Below, piece by piece: positions 1 through 6,247 of a stretch of 64,000 bases of DNA (the first letter of the stretch is position 1; each line of letters starts with the position of its first letter). The DNA comes from Marinobacter nanhaiticus D15-8W (GTDB lineage: Bacteria > Pseudomonadota > Gammaproteobacteria > Pseudomonadales > Oleiphilaceae): the NCBI RefSeq assembly GCF_036511935.1, contig NZ_AP028878.1:2046001-2110000 (forward strand), given 5' to 3'. A model generated the notes under the pieces. The model did not search any database. It was not told where the DNA came from and saw only the letters and a list, made by a program, of their open reading frames with translations. Made by a program: the position numbers and the translations under genes.

Positions 1-2
1 AC

Positions 3-131
3 GCAATAAATAGCGCAAGACAGCTTACTGGGGTCAAACTCCGTCGAGCTGGGGTGATCCGTGATCTATATAGTGCCTCGGCCGGATACGAAGCCCTGAT
101 ACCGGTGCGTACTATCAATGCGTTAAATTAA
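3..131 (+). CDS. Possible C-terminal end of an unrecognised protein (partial at left edge)
   Basis: A reading frame is open from the window edge to a TAA at 129-131 (42 codons, ending ...RTINALN). A 42-codon open stretch can occur by chance, so support is weak. The composition (basic, with a LTGVKLRR-like stretch) is protein-like, and the next possible start (144) follows with a Shine-Dalgarno-like AGAGG. I do not recognise a family. Confidence 0.25.
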   Translation, partial: AINSARQLTGVKLRRAGVIRDLYSASAGYEALIPVRTINALN

Positions 132-143
132 AGAGGTAATTCA

Positions 144-236
144 ATGGTCAAGTCTTCGGGCATTTTGGATAGCACCAGAAAGTTCCATTCCAAATGCCCG
201 AAGACTCGAAAAAACCACTTGGACCAAAACTCATGA
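144..236 (+). CDS. Small 30-codon ORF containing a long inverted repeat
   Basis: ATG at 144 follows AGAGG at 132-136 with good spacing; stop TGA at 234-236. The leader AGAGGTAATTC (132-142) is identical to the one in front of the gene at 530, which argues that it is a real translation start. The body overlaps the inverted repeat 151-206, so the transcript would fold into a long hairpin. The deduced peptide is basic and unrecognised. It could equally be a structured RNA or a remnant. Confidence 0.25.
   Translation: MVKSSGILDSTRKFHSKCPKTRKNHLDQNS
151..206. repeat. Inverted repeat with 15-bp perfect arms
   Basis: AGTCTTCGGGCATTT (151-165) is exactly complementary to AAATGCCCGAAGACT (192-206). 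Pairing continues inward (TGGA/TCC) with one bulged T, leaving a loop of roughly 20 nt. A short A-run (about 209-214) follows the right arm. It may be a structured RNA, a recombination site or a bidirectional terminator. Confidence 0.6.
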
Positions 237-469
237 ACCTTCCTGAATGTTCGCTTTGCGACCTAAGCTTGCTCTTTTAGCCGAGTAGCCCGTCCGGTAG
301 ACCGTTGTTGAAGAGGAGCCTTTCGCCACAGCTCGGTCCTCGTTTTGGTTAGTCAGCTCTGGGTGACACAGAATTATCGTTGGCTTTTGTGCGAACAGTC
401 GGCTTCAAGACACAACGGGATCTACGTCTTTATCCGTTTCATGATTCCATCAAATTTGAAACCTATATC
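237..469. other. Intergenic stretch, no gene seen
   Basis: Between the small ORF and the leader hairpin of the next gene there is no convincing reading frame, tRNA or repeat. It probably carries the promoter of the 530-3912 gene row, but I could not pick a clear -35/-10 pair. Confidence 0.4.
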
Positions 470-521
470 ACCTCTGTGAACCAGGGCACTGACAGTGCCT
501 TCCCTCCCATTTCACAGAGGT
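470..521 (+). promoter_or_regulatory. Leader hairpin covering the Shine-Dalgarno of the next gene
   Basis: ACCTCTGTGAA (470-480) pairs perfectly with TTCACAGAGGT (511-521). The apical part holds a second palindrome, GGCACTG-A-CAGTGCC (485-499). The right arm contains AGAGG, the likely ribosome binding site of the ATG at 530, so folding of the RNA would hide it. The element could therefore work as a translational switch, or as DNA it could be a palindromic operator. Function is inferred; the pairing is directly visible. Confidence 0.55.
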
Positions 522-529
522 AATTCCCA

Positions 530-880
530 ATGTCTGAACAATGTCCCAACTGTCTGTCGCGACGGATTGGCAAGAACAATTATGGCAAGAAGGCCGCTGG
601 TGTGGTTGGTGCGTCTGCCGGGACCTACGGCGGCTATGCGGCTGCCACGGCCGGTGCCCAAGCGGGTGCTGCCCTGGGAATCGTTGCCGGTCCCGTAGGT
701 GCAACCGTCGGTGGTATCGGCGGTGCCGTCATTGGTGCGCTGCTGGGTGGTGCCACTGGCGCTTCCGCTGGCGTGATTCTGGGCGATGTCCTGGATGACC
801 GTGTGCTGGATAACCTTCGCTGCCTGGATTGCGGCTATTCCTTCAGTACCGATCCCGACTCCCGCGACGATATCCGCTGA
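530..880 (+). CDS. Small zinc-ribbon protein split by a glycine-zipper membrane segment
   Basis: 116 residues. It begins with CPNC (residues 5-8) and ends with a CLDC pair near residue 98, the two halves one would expect of a zinc ribbon. Between them (about residues 20-90) lies a run very rich in Gly and Ala with GxxxG-type spacing, typical of glycine-zipper segments that insert in or cross membranes. ATG at 530 follows AGAGG at 516-520, which lies in the leader hairpin. It heads a row of same-strand genes reaching 3912, 31 bp before the DUF932 gene. I know no characterised protein with this layout; membrane or toxin-like activity is only a guess. Confidence 0.7.
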   Translation: MSEQCPNCLSRRIGKNNYGKKAAGVVGASAGTYGGYAAATAGAQAGAALGIVAGPVGATVGGIGGAVIGALLGGATGASAGVILGDVLDDRVLDNLRCLDCGYSFSTDPDSRDDIR

Positions 881-911
881 TTCCCCTCGCAAATACCATA
901 GGAGAGCAACC

Positions 912-1874
912 ATGGCTCATCTCATCGAGCAAATGGCCTACGTTGGCCAAACCCCCTGGCATGGTCTGGGGAATGAACTGACTTCCAATCAACCCCTGGA
1001 GGTCTGGGCAAAACAAGCGGGCCTAGACTGGAAGATTCAGGAAAGCCCTGTCCGCTTTGTCACCAACTCCAGTGGCACCCTGGGTGAAATTCTGTCCTAC
1101 CCGGATTCGAAAGTGCTTTACCGCTCGGATACCAAGGCTCCGCTGTCGGTCGTCGGTAATCGCTTCAAAGTGGTCCAGCCCGAGGAGATCCTGGAGTTCT
1201 ATCGGGATCTGACCGAAGTGTCTGGTTTTGAGCTGGAAACAGCCGGTGTCCTTAAAGGTGGCCGCAAGATGTGGGCTCTGGCCCGCACCGGCCAATCCGG
1301 CATGCTCAAGGGCAACGATCAAACCAATGCCTACGTTCTGCTGGCCACCGCTTGCGACGGAACCATGGCAACCATTGCCCTGTTCACCAGTATCCGTGTG
1401 GTTTGCAACAACACACTGGCTGTTGCGCTGAAGGGCTCTAATGCCAACGCCGTCAAGGTGAAGCACAACACCGCATTCGACGCGGACCTGGTGAAGAAGC
1501 AGCTCGGCATATCCGTTAGCGTATGGGATGACTTCATGTACCGCCTGAAGACCCTGAGTGAGCGGAAAGTGAAAATTACTGAGGCCAGGAACTACTTCCT
1601 CAAGGTGTTCACGGACGATTCTAGTGCTGGGGTTGGTAAAACCAACGAGCGTTCCATGGCAAAAGCCCTGGGTCTATTCGAAGGCGAGGGCATGGGTGCC
1701 ACGTTGGCTTCATCGGACGGCACAGCCTACGGGCTGCTGAATGCAGTGACGGAATTCATCGATCACCAGCGCCGTGCCAAAACTGTGGACCATCGACTGG
1801 ATTCAGCCTGGTTTGGCACCGGTGCAGCCTTGAAGAACCGTGCATTAGAGCAGGCCATGTCACTTGTGGCCTAA
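912..1874 (+). CDS. DUF932 (phage/plasmid-like, TIGR03299-type) protein
   Basis: 320 residues. The N-terminus (QMAYVGQTPWHGLG) and the central VLLATACDGTMA...TSIRVVCNNTL stretch are hallmarks of the DUF932 family, found on phages, plasmids and integrative elements. The biochemical function is not established. Family members often lie beside exonuclease/recombinase genes, as here with the YqaJ nuclease. ATG 912 is chosen because AGGAGAG ends 5 bp upstream and the protein then begins MAHLIEQMAY, as expected; longer in-frame starts reach back into the preceding gene. A strong terminator-like hairpin follows directly. Confidence 0.88.
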   Translation: MAHLIEQMAYVGQTPWHGLGNELTSNQPLEVWAKQAGLDWKIQESPVRFVTNSSGTLGEILSYPDSKVLYRSDTKAPLSVVGNRFKVVQPEEILEFYRDLTEVSGFELETAGVLKGGRKMWALARTGQSGMLKGNDQTNAYVLLATACDGTMATIALFTSIRVVCNNTLAVALKGSNANAVKVKHNTAFDADLVKKQLGISVSVWDDFMYRLKTLSERKVKITEARNYFLKVFTDDSSAGVGKTNERSMAKALGLFEGEGMGATLASSDGTAYGLLNAVTEFIDHQRRAKTVDHRLDSAWFGTGAALKNRALEQAMSLVA

Positions 1875-1903
1875 GCCAATCCTACAAAACTCAAAACCGC
1901 CAT

Positions 1904-1940
1904 AAAGCCCACCGGAGCCTGATGCTCTGGTGGGCTTTTT
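1904..1940 (+). terminator. Intrinsic terminator-like hairpin between DUF932 and YqaJ genes
   Basis: AAAGCCCACCGGAGC (1904-1918) pairs with GCTCTGGTGGGCTTT (1924-1938, one mismatch) and a T-run follows. The Shine-Dalgarno GGAGG of the next gene starts only 8 bp later, so it may act as an attenuator rather than a full stop. Confidence 0.75.
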
Positions 1941-1959
1941 TATGTCTGGAGGAAAAACC

Positions 1960-2961
1960 ATGGGCATGCGTGCAAATACAGTTCAGAAACAGCGACCGGC
2001 CTTACGCCTGGTCTCCACCAAGGGCCTCAGCCGGGATGAATGGCTAAAGGTACGTAAGCAGGGCATTGGCAGTAGCGATGCCGCTGCGGCCGTTGGCATG
2101 AACCCTTATCAATCCCAGTTGGAACTCTGGATGGTCAAAACCGGCAGAGATGCTGGCTTACCAAAGCCGGATTCGGACGATCCGACTTCACCGGTTTACT
2201 GGGGCCATATCCTGGAACCGATTGTGGCCGAGCAGTACAGCCAGCAGACGGGCCGGAAAGTGCGCCGGGTGAATGCGGTATTGCAGCATCCAGATCCGGA
2301 AAAGCACTGGATGTTGGCCAATCTAGATTACTCCGTGGTGGCTGATGACGACGTGCAGATCCTGGAATGCAAAACGGCAGGGGAGTTCGGATCACGCCTC
2401 TGGAAAGAGGGTGTGCCGGACTACATACAGTGCCAGGTGCAGCACCAGTTGGCTGTCACCGGCAAACAGGCAGCGGACGTGTGCGTTCTGTTGTGTGGCC
2501 AGGAGTTAAAGATCTATCGCGTTGAACGAAACGAGGAGCTCATCGAGGCACTTTACGTGTTGGAGCGTCAGTTCTGGGATTTCGTGGAAACGGATACCCC
2601 ACCACCAGTCGATGGAACCGATTCTGCTGAACGTGCCTTGCGTCATCTGTATCCAATAGACAGAGGGGAGACCCTGGACTTCAGCCAAAGCAAGGAGCTG
2701 TCCGATGCCTTCGACGAATTGCTGGCAATCCGCAAGGAAATGGAAGACCTCAGCTCTACCGCATCCCACTTGAAACAGCGAATCGAGAGCCAGATGGGGG
2801 ATGCCTCAAAGGCAACCTTTCCAAGTGGCAGCGTGAGCTGGAAGCGGAGCAAGGATTCCGTCGGGCTCAACGTGAAAAGGCTACTGAAGGATCAGCCAGA
2901 ACTACTGGAGCAATACCCACTGACGAAGCCAGGAAGCCGTCGATTCCTCATCCAAGCATGA
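1960..2961 (+). CDS. YqaJ-family viral recombinase/exonuclease
   Basis: 333 residues. Residues near RDEWLKVRKQGIGSSDAAAAVGMNPYQ are the classic YqaJ opening. Later come a GHILEPIVAEQYS stretch and DVQILECKTAG, the acidic-ExK part of a PD-(D/E)XK nuclease core. The C-terminal third is predicted helical. Known relatives are lambda-exonuclease-like 5'-3' DNases that prepare single strands for annealing recombinases. ATG 1960 is preferred over 1942 because GGAGG (1948-1952) lies 7 bp before it. It sits between a DUF932 gene and a Gp3-like directionality-factor gene, consistent with element recombination or repair. Confidence 0.88.
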   Translation: MGMRANTVQKQRPALRLVSTKGLSRDEWLKVRKQGIGSSDAAAAVGMNPYQSQLELWMVKTGRDAGLPKPDSDDPTSPVYWGHILEPIVAEQYSQQTGRKVRRVNAVLQHPDPEKHWMLANLDYSVVADDDVQILECKTAGEFGSRLWKEGVPDYIQCQVQHQLAVTGKQAADVCVLLCGQELKIYRVERNEELIEALYVLERQFWDFVETDTPPPVDGTDSAERALRHLYPIDRGETLDFSQSKELSDAFDELLAIRKEMEDLSSTASHLKQRIESQMGDASKATFPSGSVSWKRSKDSVGLNVKRLLKDQPELLEQYPLTKPGSRRFLIQA

Positions 2962-2971
2962 ATACCCCATT

Positions 2972-3009
2972 GGCCACGCGGGCGTGACGAGTGCCCCGTG
3001 GCCCTTTTT
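2972..3009 (+). terminator. Terminator-like hairpin between YqaJ and Gp3-like genes
   Basis: GGCCACG (2972-2978) pairs with CGTGGCC (2997-3003), with a smaller GC-rich pairing in the loop, followed by CTTTTT (3004-3009). The ribosome binding site AAGGAG of the next gene begins 3 bp later. The arrangement repeats that seen upstream at 1904-1940. Confidence 0.65.
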
Positions 3010-3024
3010 CTAAGGAGAGCCATC

Positions 3025-3912
3025 ATGATTAAAGGTTTAGCCATTACGCCTCCGGTTTTGGGGCGTATCAGCATCGGTAGGGTCGTTGAAAAGAACGGCA
3101 TCCGGCTACCGCAGAAAGACGATCAATTCACCATCACCTCCCAGATCCAGGAAAAGGATGGCTGGGTGCTTCACCCCATGGACGAGGAACTGAGAAAGGA
3201 TGCCCCAAACAGCAAACTGCGGACCATCCCGGTGCGGATGCTGTTCAACGACGCGGATCTCAATCTGCGGGCCGAGTACACCATGTTCGACCGGAAAAGC
3301 GGGCGCCCTGTGTGCGTAGGCAATGGCGACACCTGTAAGCGTCTAACGCAATCAGGAGTGCAGTCTTTGCCATGCCCGGGCCCAACGTTGTGTGAGTTCG
3401 GCAAAGGCGGTCTGTGCAAGCCCTATGGCCGCCTGAACGTGAAGGTGGGTGACGACGATGATCTCGGCACTTTTATCTTTCGGACGACCGGTTACAACAG
3501 CATCCGGACTCTTGCTGCCAGGCTGAGCTACTACCAGGCAGTCTCTGGTGGTCTGCTGGCGTACATGCCGTTGGAGTTGAAATTACGGGGCAAAAGCACG
3601 ACGCAGAGTCATCGCACGCCGATTTACTATGTGGATTTGGTGATCCAGGAAGGGGTGTCATTGCAGGAAGCGGTGGCTGAAGCGAGGGAAAAGGCCAGGC
3701 AGGTAAAAGAAGAGGGCGTTGACCAGGCTGCGCTGGATGCGACTGCAGCCAGGGGATTCGGTAATGCGCTGTTTGAATACGATGAGGACGAAATGAGTCA
3801 GGTGGTTGAGGAATTCTATTCCACAGCTCCTCGCGAAGAATCGCCGGACCATTCTTCTGTTGTTTCTAAGCTGAGGAGAGATATCGATTCAGCGAAGTCG
3901 ATTTCTGGTTAG
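3025..3912 (+). CDS. Gp3-like recombination directionality factor / metal-binding protein
   Basis: 295 residues. The N-terminus (KGLAITPPVLGRISIGRVVEK) and the central Cys-bearing part (NGDTCKRL..LPCPGPTLCEFGKGGLCKP) match proteins usually labelled 'hydrolase or metal-binding', related to phage Gp3-type recombination directionality factors that tell serine integrases to excise. The four central Cys could bind a metal. The C-terminal 80 residues are acidic and low in complexity. ATG 3025 has AAGGAG 7 bp upstream. No serine integrase is present in the window, only a tyrosine recombinase, so a role in excision is uncertain; it may act in recombination with the YqaJ nuclease. Confidence 0.7.
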   Translation: MIKGLAITPPVLGRISIGRVVEKNGIRLPQKDDQFTITSQIQEKDGWVLHPMDEELRKDAPNSKLRTIPVRMLFNDADLNLRAEYTMFDRKSGRPVCVGNGDTCKRLTQSGVQSLPCPGPTLCEFGKGGLCKPYGRLNVKVGDDDDLGTFIFRTTGYNSIRTLAARLSYYQAVSGGLLAYMPLELKLRGKSTTQSHRTPIYYVDLVIQEGVSLQEAVAEAREKARQVKEEGVDQAALDATAARGFGNALFEYDEDEMSQVVEEFYSTAPREESPDHSSVVSKLRRDIDSAKSISG

Positions 3913-3918
3913 ATTTTG

Positions 3919-3945
3919 ACAAGTGGTCCTATATGGGCCACTTGC
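3919..3945 (+). terminator. Hairpin after the recombination cassette
   Basis: CAAGTGG-TCC and GGG-CCACTTG form an approximately 10-bp stem with a TATAT loop just after the stop at 3912. It lacks a following T-run, so it is either a weak terminator or an RNA 3'-end stabiliser. The rest of the gap, up to 4195, shows no gene or other feature I can support. Confidence 0.4.
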
Positions 3946-4195
3946 CAGACTCGGAATATGTTTATTTTTTGTGTTGAGGTGGGGCGGTGAGGTGCTACAG
4001 GCCAAGCTAGTGATTCTCGTGCTCGTGATCGTACTGGGTGATGGAAAGTTTCAGCAAACCCATGGTAAGGCGACTGGGAGTCGTCTAACCTGTTGATTAA
4101 TTGTGAGGAGGTGGCTTTCCTGAGCCTCGTAGTTGCGACATGGTAGCGTTCCGACTTCTCCTTTTCAGATCTATTAATAGTTGCTGGTGTTAGCC

Positions 4196-4555
4196 ATGAG
4201 CAAAGAGCTGGATGATAAATATCACAGGTTAGCCCTAGAAGCGCTTCACCGAGGCCTAGTCGGGCACGAGCTTCAGGTTCAAATAGGTGATGAGGAGATC
4301 ATATCTACGGAGGTACTTCGCGCTTTCGAGTTTTCAGGGGACATCCTCAGGAATAATCAAGAGAGCCAACATGTGCGGATGGTTGCCGATACGGTTTTTG
4401 AAACCTGCATTCGACTTGCAAGGTGTCTGTACTTCTCAGGCGAGGCCAGAACACTCGTGCTACATGAAAATGAGCACATCTTGGATGCAGAGAGTCAGTT
4501 GGTTACGTTACGACGAAATATGAGCCACCTGAAGACGTTGTTGGATAATGGCTAA
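4196..4555 (+). CDS. Hypothetical protein, unrecognised
   Basis: 119 residues starting MSKELDDKYHRLALEALHRG; mostly helical by composition, acidic, no signal peptide or membrane segment. The ATG at 4196 is preferred to the TTG at 4181 because the longer form adds only MLVLA. It heads a row of four same-strand genes (to 5948). The next gene may start at ATG 4548 inside this gene's last codons, or at GTG 4605. I do not recognise a family. Confidence 0.6.
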   Translation: MSKELDDKYHRLALEALHRGLVGHELQVQIGDEEIISTEVLRAFEFSGDILRNNQESQHVRMVADTVFETCIRLARCLYFSGEARTLVLHENEHILDAESQLVTLRRNMSHLKTLLDNG

Positions 4556-4604
4556 TACTCGCATACACGATCAGGGCGGCGAATTCCCAATCAAAAGGAA
4601 TTCC

Positions 4605-5058
4605 GTGAATAACGAGTTGCAGGAGATTCTTGCGGCTGCAAAAGACGTCGCTATTCGTTTTAAAAAAGCTGACTGGCAAACCGCTAGGGATTACGGGTGA
4701 AATTGCAGAGTTCAGCGCCGCGGAGCTACTCGATTTAAAGTTAGCCGAGGCGAGACAAGCTGGTTACGACGCCACTGATCGTGCGGGACGAAAGGTTCAG
4801 ATCAAGGGCCGTTGTCTGCCAGAAAAACCTGGCCCTGGCCAAAGGCTGGGATCGATTCGCCTTGACCATGAATGGGACAGCGTCTTGTTGGTTTTGCTGG
4901 ATGACATGTTTGAAGTAATCGAAATGTGGGAGGCTGAGCGTCCGGCAGTTGAGAGGGCCATCCTGGCGCCTGGCTCAAAAGCACGAAATGAACGTGGTGC
5001 TTTGGCAGTGACGAAATTTAAAAAGATAGGGGCCAAAGTGTGGCCAGTGGATAGATAA
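4605..5058 (+). pseudogene. Frameshifted DUF6998-like, PD-(D/E)XK-type protein
   Basis: From GTG 4605 (AAGGA 4595-4599 upstream) the frame reads MNNELQEILAAAKDVAIRFKK, then fails. The frame one base further on continues LTGKPLGITGEIAEFSAAELL... to the stop at 5058. Joining them by removing one base in the A6 run at 4662-4667 gives a continuous protein of about 150 residues. The core GYDATDRAGRKVQIKGR looks like a PD-(D/E)XK nuclease half-site (D...QxK); the family, from memory, is DUF6998. Either the gene is broken, the base is a sequencing error, or a frameshift is used in translation. A start at ATG 4548, overlapping the previous gene, is possible in the same frame. Confidence 0.6.
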
Positions 5059-5084
5059 GTCAAATTTCATGAGGAGTGGTGTGT

Positions 5085-5396
5085 GTGAATCCAATACTTC
5101 GAGAGTCCATAGCAAAGCTGTCCGTCGTGGCCAATGTCTCGGCAGGATTGGCTCACCCCGTCGATGAGGCAAGAGCAAAGGAGTTGTTCAAAGCTCTCCA
5201 TAAGCAGGGGATTCCGCTGTCTATGGACGATGTTTATACCCTGGCAATCGAGAACCAGTGGAGTGACCGTCACGCTACCGATTTAGCTAAGCTAGCAGAT
5301 AAGATTGGCTCGGGTGGACGGGTTCAAATTAAACATCCGAAAGGGTGGGGAGAGCCCACTGTAAAAAGAATCATCGCTGAGTTGAAAGAAAGCTAA
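5085..5396 (+). CDS. Hypothetical protein, possibly YoaC/DUF1889-like
   Basis: About 103 residues. GTG 5085 is chosen because GAGGAG (5071-5076) lies 8 bp upstream; a GTG at 5076 overlaps that site. The middle (ARAKELFKALHKQGIPLSMDDVYTLAIENQW) and the end (GGRVQIKHPKGWGEPTVKRI) recall DUF1889 (E. coli YoaC), for which no function is established; this match is from memory and tentative. It follows the frameshifted nuclease-like gene by 26 bp and precedes the GIY-YIG gene by 49 bp, so the three may form a small operon. Confidence 0.55.
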   Translation: MNPILRESIAKLSVVANVSAGLAHPVDEARAKELFKALHKQGIPLSMDDVYTLAIENQWSDRHATDLAKLADKIGSGGRVQIKHPKGWGEPTVKRIIAELKES

Positions 5397-5445
5397 CCAA
5401 TGCAGCGTTGCACTGAGGTCATTCGGAGATCACATCAAGGTTGCT

Positions 5446-5948
5446 ATGGGTAATTATTACGTCTACGTCTACATCGACCCCCGGAATTTCGAGGAGTTTT
5501 ATTATGGAAAAGGAAAGGGCTCCCGGAAGTACGCCCATGTGAATGATGACTCGGATAGCGAGAAGACCAGGCGGATTAAGGCGATCAGGAAAGAGGGGCT
5601 AGAGCCAATCATTCGGGTGATTGCTCGTAATCTGTCCGAGCACGATGCGCTGCTGGTTGAGAAGACGCTTCTTTGGAAACTGGGTAAGCAGCTGACAAAT
5701 GTTTCCTCAGGCCATTACGCAGACAATTTCCGGCCTCACGATAAGCTGCACCGACATCTCTCTGGGTTCGATTTCCAAAACGGGCTTTACTACTACAACG
5801 TAGGGGAAGGAACTCACCGCAACTGGGATGATTATGTTGAATATGGCTTTATCTCGGCAGGCCAAGCGCCGCGATTTCGTGATGCTATTCAGAGCCTTCA
5901 AGTCGGCGATGTCGTAGCAGCATATTTGAAAGGGTATGGCTTTGTTGG
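5446..5948 (+). pseudogene. GIY-YIG nuclease-like gene, 5' part, interrupted by IS66
   Basis: The N-terminus YYVYVYIDPRNFEEFYYGKG is a LEM-3-like GIY-YIG motif, followed by a conserved Arg/Glu-rich core to about residue 95. A second domain (RFRDAIQSLQVGDVVAAYLKGYGFVG) has the look of an EVE/PUA-like fold. The frame runs into the IS66 end and stops at 5950-5952 inside it. The missing C-terminal end is found on the far side of the element at 8616-8813 in the same orientation. About 167 residues remain on this side. Confidence 0.82.
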
Positions 5949-5970
5949 GTAAGCGTTCATTCCACGACGT
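5949..5970 (+). repeat. IS66 left inverted repeat
   Basis: Begins GTAAGCG, the usual IS66-family tip, and is matched by the complement of 8592-8613 with one mismatch. Confidence 0.9.
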
Positions 5971-5977
5971 AGTTGAC

Positions 5978-6247
5978 CTACTTCACGTCACGGAGAGGCC
6001 TTAATAACTCCGGCGAGACCTTGTACTGTTTCCTGCCATCCTCACCCAGCACGATCACACTCTTGCGATTGATTTTGGTGACGATCCCCAACACCGGTCC
6101 TTCCCGGCCTTCGAAGGTCACTTTCAGGCCAACCCGCAATTGACTCAAGGCATGCAGGGTTTCTTGTTCTTGCAGTTCATCAATTCGCTGGCAGATGGTC
6201 TGGTTCAGTTCCAGCAACTGGTCGATGGTCATGTCCTCAATGCGCAC
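5978..6247 (-). CDS. IS66-associated small accessory ORF
   Basis: 89 residues (MRIEDMTIDQLLELNQTICQRIDEL...), an N-terminal helix followed by a small beta-rich part (LKVTFEGREGPVLGIVTKINRKSVIVLGEDGRKQYKV) resembling an SH3/KOW-like barrel. Its start overlaps the tnpC stop (6237-6239), so translation is probably coupled. Similar short ORFs follow tnpC in some IS66 elements; their role is unknown to me. An internal ATG (MTIDQ) is an alternative start. Confidence 0.7.
   Translation of the reverse strand: MRIEDMTIDQLLELNQTICQRIDELQEQETLHALSQLRVGLKVTFEGREGPVLGIVTKINRKSVIVLGEDGRKQYKVSPELLRPLRDVK

Noticed and set aside
4656..4670. Programmed -1 frameshifting at TTTTAAAAAAG
   Set aside because: The downstream frame requires skipping one base (+1), and no slippery heptamer is aligned to the upstream frame; a base insertion in the A-run is simpler.
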